NCBI GenBank assembly: GCA_050246115.1
Contig: JBFWWP010000020.1
Coordinates: forward strand, 53,073 to 117,072
DNA from: JBFWWP01 sp050246115
Lineage (GTDB): Bacteria; Planctomycetota; UBA8108; UBA1146; JAJFFE01
Direction of reading: 5' to 3'
DNA length: 64,000 nt
The position numbers and the translations under genes are program-made. Below are positions 1 through 9,606 of this stretch, piece by piece. The number at the start of each line of letters is the position of its first letter. The stretch's first letter is position 1. The notes beneath the pieces are model-generated. The model was not told the DNA's origin, made no database searches, and saw nothing but the letters and a program-made list of their open reading frames with translations.

Positions 1-168
1 CGATCGAGCGCCTTCGGCGGGTCGTCGCGAGCCCGGGGACCGAACGCTAAGGCGCCAGCGAGGTTCGAGCCGAGGAATGCCACGGCCCGATCGGGCACTC
101 GCGGAGAGTTTTCCGGATCACCCGCTTGTTCGGACCCAATGTCGACGAGGCCGAGATCCCGGTCCCCG

Positions 169-218
169 ATCAGCCCGGTCTCCAATCAGCCCGGTCTCCC
201 CGATTAGCCCGTCTCTCC
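169..218. repeat. short direct repeat, three units
   Basis: Two perfect 15-bp copies of atcagcccggtctcc (169-183 and 185-199) are followed by a degenerate third (203-218), directly 3' of the stop codon of the SEC-C gene on the minus strand. No function can be read from them. The first 219 bases hold no convincing gene. Confidence 0.6.
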
Positions 219-219
219 G

Positions 220-1116
220 TCAGCTCGCAGCCTGGCAGCACTTCTTGAACTTCTTGCCGCTGCCACACGAGCAGGGGTCGTTGCGACCGGGTGCGCGGCC
301 GGGCTTCGCGGCAACGCGCATACCGTTCGCTGACGCCGAGGGCTGCGCGGCAACCGGGCCGCTATAGTGCCTTTGCCGCGACGCACGATAGATGCGGCGA
401 ATCACTTCGTGACGACGCGCTGCCTCCTCGAAGAACTCCGGGACCTGCGCCTCGACCGCAGCGACGACTTGGTTGGCCTCCCGCGAAATCGGATCGTGTT
501 GTGTGTCGAACCAACGGCGTGCCTCATAGTCGGCGCACAGGCTCAACATCACGTCGCCAGTGGCGGTGTCGACGAGTCCGACCCTCACCTCGGTACAAGC
601 GCACCCGATCAAACCGCAATAGTGCTCGATTACGATCAGGGACTTGCTTTCGAAGTCTACCGACGCCGCCATCGCGAACGGAAACACCGAGTAGTAGTCG
701 ATCGTCTCGCGCGTCTGTTCCATCTGCTCGAACGGAAAGCGAATGAACGTCTGGTCCGGGTCGACCTCCGCAATTGCGACGCGTTTCGCCCCCAGAAACC
801 GAGACCGCAACGAGTTCCACTGATCGGCACTGAGAGCTCCAGCAAACCACTCCCCAAACTCCGCTCGCCGCGCCGCGTGCTTCTCATCCGCCTCGCGGGC
901 CACGTAAGACATCTCGAAGGGATCCACCTGAATCCCGATCCCCGACGCCGTCCGCAACCGTTCGCTCGCCGCAGATGATGCCGACTGCACGAGTATGCTT
1001 ATCGTCGTGCACTCACAGATCGCGCTCGCACACGCGCTCAATTCGCACAGATACTCCTCGGGGCCGTCGTCGGTCGAGATCACGAACGGCACCTTCGGGC
1101 GTGCACTCGAGTCCAA
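220..1116 (-). CDS. SEC-C motif protein
   Basis: A 298-residue protein of unknown function. The only recognisable domain is a C-terminal SEC-C zinc-binding motif (NDPCSCGSGKKFKKCC, the last ~20 residues), a module also found at the end of SecA and on many otherwise unrelated proteins, where it binds zinc. The N-terminal ~270 residues have several Cys pairs (CELSACASAICEC near residue 24; CGLIGCAC near 167) but no family I can name. The chosen start is TTG at 1116 because GAGGGAG lies about five bases upstream; a later GTG is possible. No signal peptide, so probably cytoplasmic. It stands alone, with a 376-bp gene-free stretch on its 5' side. Confidence 0.75.
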   Translation of the reverse strand: MDSSARPKVPFVISTDDGPEEYLCELSACASAICECTTISILVQSASSAASERLRTASGIGIQVDPFEMSYVAREADEKHAARRAEFGEWFAGALSADQWNSLRSRFLGAKRVAIAEVDPDQTFIRFPFEQMEQTRETIDYYSVFPFAMAASVDFESKSLIVIEHYCGLIGCACTEVRVGLVDTATGDVMLSLCADYEARRWFDTQHDPISREANQVVAAVEAQVPEFFEEAARRHEVIRRIYRASRQRHYSGPVAAQPSASANGMRVAAKPGRAPGRNDPCSCGSGKKFKKCCQAAS

Positions 1117-1492
1117 GAGTCTCCCTCGATTCGGTCAAATTGGAGGCCTCACCCAGAGGACGCTGTCGGTGGGCGCGGCGCCCATGACATCGTCTTCGTT
1201 CCTGCGTTGCCGATCCGGACGCCGCCCGTCGTGCAGGTGAGGCGTGGTCTCGATTCGACCCGCGGCGACTGGATCGGTTATAAAGGATCCAACCTTCGCG
1301 GCCCATACCGGAAGGCGTCCGACATCCGCTCGTGGCGGTTCGTATCCCGTCGACGGAAGCCTCTGCGTAGAATCCCGGACCGCAGATCCCCGCCTGGCCG
1401 CGAAGCTGCCCAGCCGGCTTCCTGGGACGTTCACGGGCGGATCGGCGGCCAGCGCGGACCCGGACTCGGACTTGGACTTCGGAAGGGGTGAG
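1117..1492. other. intergenic, no gene seen
   Basis: Divergent region between the SEC-C gene (minus) and the small ORF at 1493 (plus). It should hold promoters for both. A TTATAAAG stretch near 1278 is the only AT-rich spot. I see no RNA structure or coding region that I trust. Confidence 0.4.
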
Positions 1493-1747
1493 ATGGCGGA
1501 GCCTATCGATCCGTTGATTCTTGATCTCCTCGAGTGGATCGGACCGTCGCGGCGCGCCTACTCCGAGGTCATGGAGGCATGGCGCACGTCGTGTCCGCGG
1601 CTATCGGTGTGGGAGCAAGCCAGTGCGCGTGGGTTTCTCGAGCGACACCACGAGCCGCCCGCGGCGCCCACGGTGTCGGTCACCGAGGTCGGGCGAGCGT
1701 TCGTTCGAGACCATCGCCCACCCGGGTTCGATGGCGAGGAAGGGTAG
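1493..1747 (+). CDS. small conserved hypothetical protein, winged-helix-like
   Basis: An 84-residue acidic protein starting MAEPIDPLILDLLEWIG with a clear AGGGGTGAG Shine-Dalgarno before the ATG; the frame is open further upstream but that part looks non-coding. The pattern (Leu-rich helix, EVMEAWRTSCPRLSVWE, then a VSVTEVGRAF strand-turn) recalls short winged-helix-like proteins present in many soil bacteria, none with a known role that I recall. No catalytic residues or membrane segment. Confidence 0.65.
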   Translation: MAEPIDPLILDLLEWIGPSRRAYSEVMEAWRTSCPRLSVWEQASARGFLERHHEPPAAPTVSVTEVGRAFVRDHRPPGFDGEEG

Positions 1748-1811
1748 GCAGCTCATGAGAGTTCGAACCTTCGAGGGATGAGGCCAACAGGCCAACCGAA
1801 GGAGCAGCAGT

Positions 1812-2003
1812 ATGACGTCGACCTCCGCGATGGTGAACCGCGCGCTTCGGGTGAGCGTCACTCCGGTGCTTCGCGAGGCCGGGTTTACGAAGATCGACGC
1901 CCGCAACGGCTGGCGCTGGCTCGACAAAGTCGTTTGGGTGTTCAACGTTCGTAGCGTGAGGGGGCTGCCTTGGCCAGCTGCACGCTCCCAACGGCCGAGC
2001 TGA
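1812..2003 (+). pseudogene. truncated ORF, 5' fragment of a conserved protein
   Basis: Sixty-three residues starting MTSTSAMVNRALRVSVTPVL, with GAAGGAGCAGCAGT before the ATG. The first ~48 residues (REAGFTKIDARNGWRWLDKVVWVFNVRSV) look like the start of a conserved cytoplasmic protein of about 150 residues, but after FNVRSV the sequence becomes Arg/Pro-rich and stops. I could not find the rest in another frame, so this is probably a 5' remnant with the 3' part deleted. It could instead be a real small protein. Confidence 0.4.
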
Positions 2004-2105
2004 CGTCGAGTCTCGCGCAAAGAGCGTCGGCTTCGTCAGCACAACAGCGTGGCTACCGAAGCGGTGTGTCCGCTGATCGTCGCTCTCAGAAGCCTCGGGA
2101 GGACT

Positions 2106-3524
2106 TTAGTCGCTGGGGTCGTCGAGCAGGTCTTGGAAGTCGATACCGCGTTCGCGTTCGAGGCGCTTCTCCATCGCGAAGGCGTAGCGTTCGGTGACGT
2201 ACCTTCGGTAGAGGTCTTCGTAGCAGCTGACTTCGAGAACGGGGCGAAGGTTGTGAATGCGGTCGAGGAGGAAGCGCTGTTCGGCGGACCCCAGGTAGGA
2301 CAGGGCGTGGGTGAAGAGGTTGCCAAGAGCGCAGAGAAGGAGCGCCGGGTTGTTGATCAGATGAACTCGAGAGACGAGGTCCTCGAACCCAACGCGAAGG
2401 GCGTCGTCGTCCACGAGCAGAATGTAGGTCTCGAGCAGAAGCAGTCGAGAGCGTGCCTCCATGCAGTTTCGCTCTTGCGCTTCGTCGAGTAGCTTGCGGA
2501 TGAAGATCAGCGCCGAGCGGTGATCGCCTTCGTAGAGGCAGAAGTGAACCTGCGCGATCTTGGCGTCGAGCGCGCCGGGGTAGTGCGGGGGGTCACAGGC
2601 TTCGAAGGAGGTCTGCGCCTGTTGGATCAGTCCGAGGCCGGCATCGAAGCGCCCCTCCTGCACGTGCAGCTCACCCTCGTACAGTTGCGCGTAGGCGGAC
2701 TGGATGGCGAACCGGTCGCGCTCGCGGCTCAGAAACGGCCTCGCCTCGGTGAGTTCCTTCCACGCAAGCTGGGTTTGCTTGAGATCAATCGCACACTTGC
2801 AAGCGTTCAGGTGCGATCGCACCAAGAAGTGAGTGTCTGCGATCGCCTCGGCGCGCGCACGCGAGTCGGGATTCGCGTTGACCTTCAGTGCTTCCTGGTA
2901 CTGCCCGCTCGCCCAGTAGAGGTTCGCGACCTGCAGCGTAAGGCTGAGTTCCAGGGAGAAGCCCGAAGCGGCACTTCGGCACAGACCCTGATGGAGGTAG
3001 CGTGCAGCCTGCTCGAAGTGGCCTAGTCGTCGAAACACAAGACCTAGGTTTCTCAACGTGAGACACTGAACGAACTGCCGCAATGTCGGCGACCCGGGAG
3101 CATGCTCTGAGGCCTCCATGCATTCTGCAAGCAAAGGAACTGCTTCCGTACCGCGACCCGCAAGCGCCAATGAGTAGCCGATGGCGGAACGGAGGAGAAC
3201 CACTCCCAAGTCTGGTTCACCGTCGAGCCAACGCTCCAGCGCGCGCAGGTCGTTCAGCCGTGGATCGCCGCTCCAACGGAGGTAGGAAAACAGAAGCAGC
3301 GCATAGAGGTCCGGCACTCGGGATCGAAAGTCGCGCAGTGCCGCGCCTACTGCATCGACGGAGTCGTGCCTGAGAACAATGTCGATCTGCGTGAACAATT
3401 CAGAGGCAGAGTCATCCCGGTGGGAGCCGTGGCGGTGGAGTGCATCTCGGGCGCACTCCAGACTCGCAGACGCGAAGAAAGCCTGGAACAACCAAGCTCG
3501 ATCGGGGTCCGCTGGATTGACCAT
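2106..3524 (-). CDS. TPR-like repeat protein
   Basis: A 472-residue all-helical protein without signal peptide or membrane segment. From about residue 120 to 400 it shows degenerate 34-residue-type repeats (e.g. LGLVFRRLGHFEQAARYLHQ, NLYWASGQYQEALK, GELHVQEGRFDAGLGLIQQA), the signature of a tetratricopeptide superhelix used for protein binding. There is no enzymatic domain. AAGGAGG lies 6 bases upstream of the ATG. It follows the secreted protein gene (3546-4190) by 21 bp on the same strand, so the two are probably co-transcribed. The partner is unknown. Confidence 0.75.
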   Translation of the reverse strand: MVNPADPDRAWLFQAFFASASLECARDALHRHGSHRDDSASELFTQIDIVLRHDSVDAVGAALRDFRSRVPDLYALLLFSYLRWSGDPRLNDLRALERWLDGEPDLGVVLLRSAIGYSLALAGRGTEAVPLLAECMEASEHAPGSPTLRQFVQCLTLRNLGLVFRRLGHFEQAARYLHQGLCRSAASGFSLELSLTLQVANLYWASGQYQEALKVNANPDSRARAEAIADTHFLVRSHLNACKCAIDLKQTQLAWKELTEARPFLSRERDRFAIQSAYAQLYEGELHVQEGRFDAGLGLIQQAQTSFEACDPPHYPGALDAKIAQVHFCLYEGDHRSALIFIRKLLDEAQERNCMEARSRLLLLETYILLVDDDALRVGFEDLVSRVHLINNPALLLCALGNLFTHALSYLGSAEQRFLLDRIHNLRPVLEVSCYEDLYRRYVTERYAFAMEKRLERERGIDFQDLLDDPSD

Positions 3525-3545
3525 GCTTGCCTCCTTCCCTCCGCG

Positions 3546-4190
3546 CTACTCGACTGCCACGTTGGAAAGCACACCCGCGGTGCAGTCGGCGCCGATGACG
3601 ACCTTCGGAGTTCCTTCGCCTCCGAAGAACAGCTCCAGTCGATAATGGGTGACTCGTTGCGTTCCCGATGAGCGCACTACTCGAAGCCCCGTGAGCTTGC
3701 GCATAGACATCTCCGCCGCACACGGTTGAGCGATCGCGGCTGGCGGGTGCGACAGAACGGTTGCAATCATCTCGAGCCCCACCGAGTCAGGCACCACGTG
3801 CCCCTTCACGTGAACCGCGGCAGAAGCGTTGGCTCGGACATAAGTGGTCGCTGCGAGTCCGGAGCCGCTGGGTTGAAAGTGGACCCACGACCAAGTGAGA
3901 GCGCCGACCGACAAACTACCGAAGTAGATCTTGTCGCCCGCGGGAGACTCGAAGAAGAGATTGAACGAAAGCTGGTCTACAACTCCACCAGCGGCCAGTA
4001 GCGGGTCAATCTGTGTACGAAGCTCGGGGCTGGACAAGGAGGCACTCAGAGCATCGAGATCGGCAAAATCCCGAGCAAGCACCGCCCCGACGACATCCCC
4101 CCCATCGGTCTGTGCCCAGCCCACGTCGCGCAGCACGCCCAGTGCCGCGAGCGTGAGTAACACGGCCACCAGTTTCCGAGAAGTCGACAT
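3546..4190 (-). CDS. secreted hypothetical protein
   Basis: A 214-residue protein with an N-terminal signal peptide (MSTSRKLVAVLLTLAALGVL...GWAQ, cleavage near residue 27). The ATG at 4190 has GGAGGC just upstream, so the longer in-frame extension is not used. The mature part is beta-rich, with two well-separated Cys (CAAEM and DCTAG) that may form a disulfide. I recognise no family. First gene of a probable two-gene unit with the TPR protein downstream. Confidence 0.7.
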   Translation of the reverse strand: MSTSRKLVAVLLTLAALGVLRDVGWAQTDGGDVVGAVLARDFADLDALSASLSSPELRTQIDPLLAAGGVVDQLSFNLFFESPAGDKIYFGSLSVGALTWSWVHFQPSGSGLAATTYVRANASAAVHVKGHVVPDSVGLEMIATVLSHPPAAIAQPCAAEMSMRKLTGLRVVRSSGTQRVTHYRLELFFGGEGTPKVVIGADCTAGVLSNVAVE

Positions 4191-4658
4191 GATTGCCTCC
4201 TCCGGTCTCTGCGGCGGGTACTCGACCATTCACGAAGGGATCCGGCCCTTACGGATCCAGGAACATGAAGCTAGGGCGCGGCGGACCACGCATCAAGCTT
4301 CCTGCAAGAAATGAGTACCGCGCCATCCCCCGGCGACCCCATTCGGGGGTCGCTCGTCCGCATCCGGACACCCGGTCCGGTCCCCGCGGACTCCTTGACC
4401 ACGGCCGGGGATTGTAGTCGCACGCGAGGGTCTCCGGAAGAGGGGCCGGGGCCGCAGAACCGCTGGCGTCGCGGGGATCGGGTTCCGACCGGGACAGCGC
4501 GCCATCCAGGCCAGGAGGCTGTCGGGAGGTGACCGCCCTTCTCGGTCTGTACACGAACCGACGATCGCTTCACCCGAGGACGCTCGCCTTCGGCGCTGCT
4601 CTCTTCTGGAGGCGCCGAGCGCGAACTCGAGTTGCTTGTCAATGAGCTTGCCTTGGGC
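4191..4658. other. intergenic, no gene seen
   Basis: 468 bp between two minus-strand genes: the 3' flank of the ComM-like gene and the promoter region of the secreted protein. Contains a short inverted repeat (CGACCCC...GGGGTCG near 4334-4351). No open frame here has convincing composition. Confidence 0.4.
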
Positions 4659-6188
4659 CTAGTCGACCAGCATGCCACCGCGCGGGGAGTGGAGGTCGAA
4701 TGCATCGAGCACATGACGCTCTTCGATGGTGCGGTGAGTTTCGGTGTCGGCAATGGTCCGCGCCAACCGCAGTACCCGCGTGATCGCGCGGGTCGATAGA
4801 TCGAGTTCGTCCACCGTGGCCGCGAGCAGCTTGCTCGCCGGGACCGCCAGCGGAGCCCAAACCTCGCGGTCAGACCAGGGCAGAAAGCGGCTCGGCGCAC
4901 GGCGCTCGGCTCGGCGAAACTCGGTCGCGACTTGAACGATCTGTCGCAGGGCTGCTGTACTGAGTGGCTCGCGCCCCGCCTTCGGTCCACTGGCCAAGAG
5001 TTCGGCGCCGGTCGCCGATTGGATCTCGAGACGCAGGTCGATGCGATCGAGCAGGGGGCCGGAGATGCGTTCCTGATAACGTCGAACTTTGTCCGGCGAG
5101 CAGTGACAAGGCTTGCGCGCACTCCGATGGTTCCCACAGGGACACGGGTTCATGGCCGCCACCAGCAGGAAGGTCGCCGGGAAGGTGAGCGTGGACCGCG
5201 CTCGCGCGATGGTGATCGCGCCTTCCTCGACCGGCTCCCGCAATGCCTCGAGGGAGCGGCGCGGAAACTCCGGGAGCTCATCGAGGAACAGGACACCGCG
5301 GTGAGCGAGTGTGATCTCGCCCGGCCGTGGAATCGGACCGCCCCCCACGAGTCCCGCCCACGACACCGTGTGATGGGGAGCGCGGAATGGACGACTCCGA
5401 ACCAGCCCCGCACCGCGCTTCGCCCCCGCCGCCGACTGAATCTGAGTCACCTCGAGCACTTCTGCTGGGGTGAGGGGCGCGAGCAGGTTCGGCAGACGTC
5501 GCGCGAGCAGCGTCTTGCCGGCACCCGGCGGCCCGATCAGCAGCACGTTGTGACGCCCGGCGGCCGCGAGGGCGAGCGCGCGCTTTGCCCGCTCCTGACC
5601 GACCACCTCTGCGAAGTCGACCTGCGGCCCAGTCTCGACCGGGTCCTCGACGGGTACGTTCGTGACCGCGGGCGCTTGCCCCGCGAGAACCGCCGCCGCG
5701 TGGCGTAAGTTTCGAACGCCCAAGCAAGAGATCCGCGGCACCACCTGCGCCTCGGCGAGCACGGCCTCGGGCAACAACACCCGTTCGACCCCTTCCGCTC
5801 GCAACGCCATGACCGTGCCGAGGGTCCCGAGGCCAGGGCGGATGCTGCTATCGAGCGACAACTCGCCGAGCACGCCCCAGATGCCGGGATCACGGGCGCG
5901 AACCTGACCGCTCGCCATGAGGATCCCGAGCGCAATCGGTAAGTCGAATGCCGGCCCTTCCTTCTCCCACCCGGCCGGTGCGAGGTTGACCGTGATGCGA
6001 TGTCGGTCGGGAAAGGCGAAGCCGGCGTTGCCGATCGCGGCGCGAATGCGTTCGCGGCTGTCCCGAATGCCTTTTCCCGGCAACCCGCTGATGACGAACG
6101 TGTAGATTCCCGGGGTCAAGTCGACCTCGATCTCGACGGCACGGCCGCCGATTCCGAAGACATCGCCAGAGACCATGCGTACGACCAA
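4659..6188 (-). CDS. comM: YifB/ComM-family Mg-chelatase-like AAA+ ATPase
   Basis: A 509-residue protein of full family length. The N-terminal ChlI-like domain (residues ~5-170, GLPGKGIRDSRERIRAA) is followed by the AAA+ core with Walker A GPPGAGKT (~residue 220) and Walker B GVLFLDELPEF, the conserved AMNPCPCGN segment, and the C-terminal Mg-chelatase subdomain (TRVLRLARTIADTE). In Haemophilus and Vibrio, ComM is a hexameric helicase that extends branch migration of incoming DNA during transformation; in other bacteria the role is less clear. The start is TTG at 6188, with GAGAGGGG upstream; an ATG four codons later lacks a ribosome site. No competence genes are next to it. Confidence 0.93.
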   Translation of the reverse strand: MVVRMVSGDVFGIGGRAVEIEVDLTPGIYTFVISGLPGKGIRDSRERIRAAIGNAGFAFPDRHRITVNLAPAGWEKEGPAFDLPIALGILMASGQVRARDPGIWGVLGELSLDSSIRPGLGTLGTVMALRAEGVERVLLPEAVLAEAQVVPRISCLGVRNLRHAAAVLAGQAPAVTNVPVEDPVETGPQVDFAEVVGQERAKRALALAAAGRHNVLLIGPPGAGKTLLARRLPNLLAPLTPAEVLEVTQIQSAAGAKRGAGLVRSRPFRAPHHTVSWAGLVGGGPIPRPGEITLAHRGVLFLDELPEFPRRSLEALREPVEEGAITIARARSTLTFPATFLLVAAMNPCPCGNHRSARKPCHCSPDKVRRYQERISGPLLDRIDLRLEIQSATGAELLASGPKAGREPLSTAALRQIVQVATEFRRAERRAPSRFLPWSDREVWAPLAVPASKLLAATVDELDLSTRAITRVLRLARTIADTETHRTIEERHVLDAFDLHSPRGGMLVD

Positions 6189-6394
6189 GGGGGTGTCCCC
6201 TCTCCGAGCGCGGAGAAGCGACGTTCGTCAGGCAGGTCCGAGTACCTTACCCGAGCCGGGCGCCCGAGAGCGATCGGAAATGAGCCACGCGCCGTGAACC
6301 GAGGCGTCCTGGCAGCTCTGCGGGAGCGGTGTTATGATCCGACGACTGGCGCCTTTGGGCGTCACCCCACGGACCTGTTGGAGGAGCCGACCCC

Positions 6395-8749
6395 ATGCGC
6401 CACGACTCCCGTTTCTGGACGACGATCGCAATCGCTGCCTGGCTCTGGCTAGGGGCCCTGCCGAACCTGCACGCCCAAGCCGAAGTCGCCGGAGCCGCCG
6501 ACCTTGCGGAACGAGTGGCACAGATCGTCGAGCGCTACGGCCGCGGCGATCTCAGCCGCGCCTGGCAAGGCTCGCGAGCCCTCGAAGAACTCGGCCCCGA
6601 GGTGGTCCCCTTCGTCGCCGGCCTGCTCGAGCGGGATGCGGTGCCCCTGGTGCTCCTCAGCGCCAAGACGCTCATCGCCCTCGGGGAGGTCGACGGCGTC
6701 GACGACGCCCTCCGACGGGTGGCCGCGAACAACGCCGCGACCATCGAACAGCGCGCCGCCGCCCTCGACCTGCTCGAGAACTTCCCCAGCGCGAAGACCG
6801 AGAAGCTCCTGCGCGACCTCTTGAACAGCGACGAGGGCTTTGACCCTCACCTCCGTATCACGGCCGCTCGTACCTTGTTCAGCGTGTCGGGGACCGCCCG
6901 ATCCGACGACGACGGCGCTCCGCGCCAAGCGGGGCAGGATCGGCGCCTGGCGCGCGAGCGCCTGATCCCGCTCCTCGAGGTCGACGACCCGCGGGCGCAG
7001 GCTGCGGCCGCGCTGGCCCTCGGTGGGATGGGTTACGTCGAGGCGCGTGTCAAAGAGATCCTGTCGAGCCTCGAACTCGAGCCGACCGCGGAGGGTGCCC
7101 AGGCGCGATTGATCCTGCACAACGAGATACTCATGACGAAGCTCGAGCGGCTCCTCGATCAGGGAGTTGGTGCCGGCACCGCCGAACAGAACCGCCACAT
7201 CGAAAAGCTCGCGCTGCAGCTCGAGGAGCGCGATCAGAGTATCGCCAGCCTGCGGCAACAGCTCAGTCAGCAGACCAGCTATGCCGCCAATCCGGTGATC
7301 ACGGCGCTGCTGCAGATGATCGAACGGCTCTATGTCGATCCCGACCGCGTCGACAAGAAGCAGCTGATCGTCGAGGCCGCGAAAGGGATGGTGGGCAGCC
7401 TCGACCCGTTCTCCTCCTTCATGGACCCTCGTGATACCAAGCAGTTCTACGAGGGGATCTCGGGCGAGTACGCCGGCATCGGCGCACAGGTCGCCAAGGA
7501 CCCTGATGATGACACGTTGCTCATCCTGCGCCCGATCTACAACGGGCCGGCGTACATGGCCGACATCCTGACCGATGACAAGATCATCGAAGTCGAAGGA
7601 GTGACGACGAAGGGACTGACCCTCGAAGAAATCGTGCAGTACCTGAAGGGCGAGCCGAATACGCCGGTACACATGAAGGTCTATCGTCGAGGTTGGCGTG
7701 AACCCCGCGAGAAGACGGTATTACGGCGGCTCATCCACATCGACTCGGTCCACGCCACCATGCTCCCAGACCACATTGGCTACCTCAAGCTCACCCAGTT
7801 CGGTGACCGAGCCGTCGAAGAATTCGATCTGGCCATGGACAAACTCCTGGCCAGCGGCATGAAAGCGCTGATCCTGGATCTCCGCAACAACCCAGGGGGT
7901 TACCTGCAGGCGGCCGTGTCCATCGTGGACAGCCTCGTCGACGAAGACCCGCGGCCCATCGTGACCCAGCGCAGTCATTCGCCCTTGACCGAGCCGAGTT
8001 CCAAGCACACGACACCCGGCTGGAGAGGTGACTTTCCGATCGTCGTGCTCGTGAACCGCTCGAGTGCGAGCGCTGCGGAGATCGTCTCCGGTGCGCTCAA
8101 GGACTTCGGACGGGCAACGATCGTCGGCGAACGGAGCTTCGGCAAGGGCAGCGTGCAGCGCCTCCTGGAACTGCCGAACGAGGTGAATGAGCTACTCGGG
8201 GGCGAGTCCACCCTGCGTCTGACCGTGCAGTACTACTACCTCCCCTCGGGGCGTTCCATCCACACGCGCCGCGATCCGAACGGTCGCGTGCTCGAGGACG
8301 GTGGTGTGCAACCCGACATCGTGGTGACCCCACCCGAGGTCGCCCTCTGGCGGCTCGAAGCCGTCGCGAAGCTCCAGGACAAGAACGCGTTCAACGAGTA
8401 CCTGGACCGCTTCTACGAAGGGAACCAGCCGCTGTTCGCACGCGTGGCCGAGTTGGGAGACGACGGCCTGACTTCCGTCTACCCCGAGTTCGATGACTTC
8501 TTCGGTGAGCGCAACGAGTTCCACGCCGAGCCAGGTGACATCCGCGCCCGACTTCGTGAAGTCATCCGCCGCCGGGTCGAGGACGCCAGGGGCGAGCAGT
8601 TCGCGTGCGACTTCCCGGAAGACCGCCAGCTTCAGCGTGCGATCCTGGTGGCTCTGGAGAAACTCGGCCAGCCCCCTGCGAACCCGCGCTACGCTCCGTT
8701 CGCCAAGGCTTTCGACGAAGTCGAGAAAGTCAAGGACGCGGAGTTCTAG
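6395..8749 (+). CDS. S41 C-terminal processing peptidase with HEAT-like N-terminus
   Basis: A 784-residue exported serine protease. Signal peptide at 1-28 (...LGALPNLHAQA). Residues ~35-230 form alpha-helical HEAT/armadillo-like repeats (ALEELGPEVVPFVAGLLE, LALGGMGYVEARVKEILSSL) and ~240-275 a short coiled coil. A PDZ domain (~350-430, GEYAGIGAQV) precedes the S41 catalytic domain. The Ser/Lys dyad is visible as Ser559 in NRSSASAAEI and Lys584 in SFGKGSVQ. CtpA/Prc proteases trim C-termini of periplasmic proteins. The helical N-terminal extension is longer than in ordinary Ctp enzymes (400-500 residues) and probably recruits substrate or adaptor. GGAGGAG precedes the ATG. The next gene, cysD, follows after 56 bp with no obvious functional link. 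Confidence 0.92.
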   Translation: MRHDSRFWTTIAIAAWLWLGALPNLHAQAEVAGAADLAERVAQIVERYGRGDLSRAWQGSRALEELGPEVVPFVAGLLERDAVPLVLLSAKTLIALGEVDGVDDALRRVAANNAATIEQRAAALDLLENFPSAKTEKLLRDLLNSDEGFDPHLRITAARTLFSVSGTARSDDDGAPRQAGQDRRLARERLIPLLEVDDPRAQAAAALALGGMGYVEARVKEILSSLELEPTAEGAQARLILHNEILMTKLERLLDQGVGAGTAEQNRHIEKLALQLEERDQSIASLRQQLSQQTSYAANPVITALLQMIERLYVDPDRVDKKQLIVEAAKGMVGSLDPFSSFMDPRDTKQFYEGISGEYAGIGAQVAKDPDDDTLLILRPIYNGPAYMADILTDDKIIEVEGVTTKGLTLEEIVQYLKGEPNTPVHMKVYRRGWREPREKTVLRRLIHIDSVHATMLPDHIGYLKLTQFGDRAVEEFDLAMDKLLASGMKALILDLRNNPGGYLQAAVSIVDSLVDEDPRPIVTQRSHSPLTEPSSKHTTPGWRGDFPIVVLVNRSSASAAEIVSGALKDFGRATIVGERSFGKGSVQRLLELPNEVNELLGGESTLRLTVQYYYLPSGRSIHTRRDPNGRVLEDGGVQPDIVVTPPEVALWRLEAVAKLQDKNAFNEYLDRFYEGNQPLFARVAELGDDGLTSVYPEFDDFFGERNEFHAEPGDIRARLREVIRRRVEDARGEQFACDFPEDRQLQRAILVALEKLGQPPANPRYAPFAKAFDEVEKVKDAEF

Positions 8750-8805
8750 CGGTCCGCTCCACCGGCACAGAGAGTCGATGACGGTTCGACCGCAAACAAG
8801 GAATC

Positions 8806-9606
8806 ATGGACCGCCTCGCGCAACTCGAGCATCAGAGCGTCTACATCTTGCGCGAGGCGTTTGCCCGGCTCGAGCGCCTTGCCATGCTCTGGTCGATCGG
8901 CAAGGACTCGACCGTGCTCCTCTGGTTGGCCCGCAAGGCCTTCGGTGGGCACGTGCCCTTCCCGCTCGTCCACATCGACACATCGTTCAAGATCCCAGAG
9001 ATGATCGCGTATCGCGATCGCATGGTCGCCGAGTGGCAGCTCGATCTGCGGGTGGTCCGTAACGAGAGCGCGCTCGCCGCCGGTATGAACCATGAGCGCG
9101 GCCGGGTCACCTGCTGCCATGCCCTGAAGACCCAGCCACTCGAAGGACTGCTGCGTGACGGCGGCTACCGCGGTCTCATCGTCGGCGTGCGCAAGGACGA
9201 GCAGCAGACTCGAGCCAAGGAACGTACGATCTCACTCCGTGGGGCCGACCTTTCCTGGGCCGCGCATGATCAGGCACCCGAGCTGTGGGGACAGTTCAAT
9301 ACCGACCTCACACCCGGCACGCACGCGCGCGTGCACCCGCTCCTCGATTGGACCGAAATCAACGTCTGGGAGTACATCGAGCGCGAGTCCATTCCGGTGT
9401 TGGGCCTATACTTCGCTCGCAACGGACATCGCTACCGCAGCCTGGGTTGTGCGCCTTGCACGGCCCCGGTCGCCTCGCGCGCCGAGACGGTGGAGCAGGT
9501 CATTGCCGAGTTGCGAGACTCGCGAGCGTCCGAACGCGACGGTCGGGCGCAGGATTTGGAAACCGAAGACGCGTTCGAGCGGCTGCGCCGCGACGGGTAC
9601 CTGTGA
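8806..9606 (+). CDS. cysD: sulfate adenylyltransferase subunit 2
   Basis: CysD, 266 residues (family about 300). With CysN it makes adenosine 5'-phosphosulfate from ATP and sulfate, the first step of assimilatory sulfate activation in the cytoplasm. The PP-loop ATP pyrophosphatase motif is LWSIGKDSTVLLWL near residue 30; VGVRKDEQQTRAKER and the C-terminal GCAPCTAPV are also typical. Its stop overlaps the start of cysNC (TGATG), so the subunits are translationally coupled. No PAPS reductase, sulfite reductase or sulfate transporter gene is in the window, so the product may also serve sulfation. Confidence 0.95.
   Translation: MDRLAQLEHQSVYILREAFARLERLAMLWSIGKDSTVLLWLARKAFGGHVPFPLVHIDTSFKIPEMIAYRDRMVAEWQLDLRVVRNESALAAGMNHERGRVTCCHALKTQPLEGLLRDGGYRGLIVGVRKDEQQTRAKERTISLRGADLSWAAHDQAPELWGQFNTDLTPGTHARVHPLLDWTEINVWEYIERESIPVLGLYFARNGHRYRSLGCAPCTAPVASRAETVEQVIAELRDSRASERDGRAQDLETEDAFERLRRDGYL

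Noticed and set aside
1749..1811. gagttcgaacct as a tRNA T-loop
   Set aside because: No acceptor, D or anticodon stems can be built around it.
6449..7672. 407-codon antisense frame opposite the S41 protease gene
   Set aside because: Typical GC-rich shadow: composition follows the sense gene, no domain, no ribosome site.
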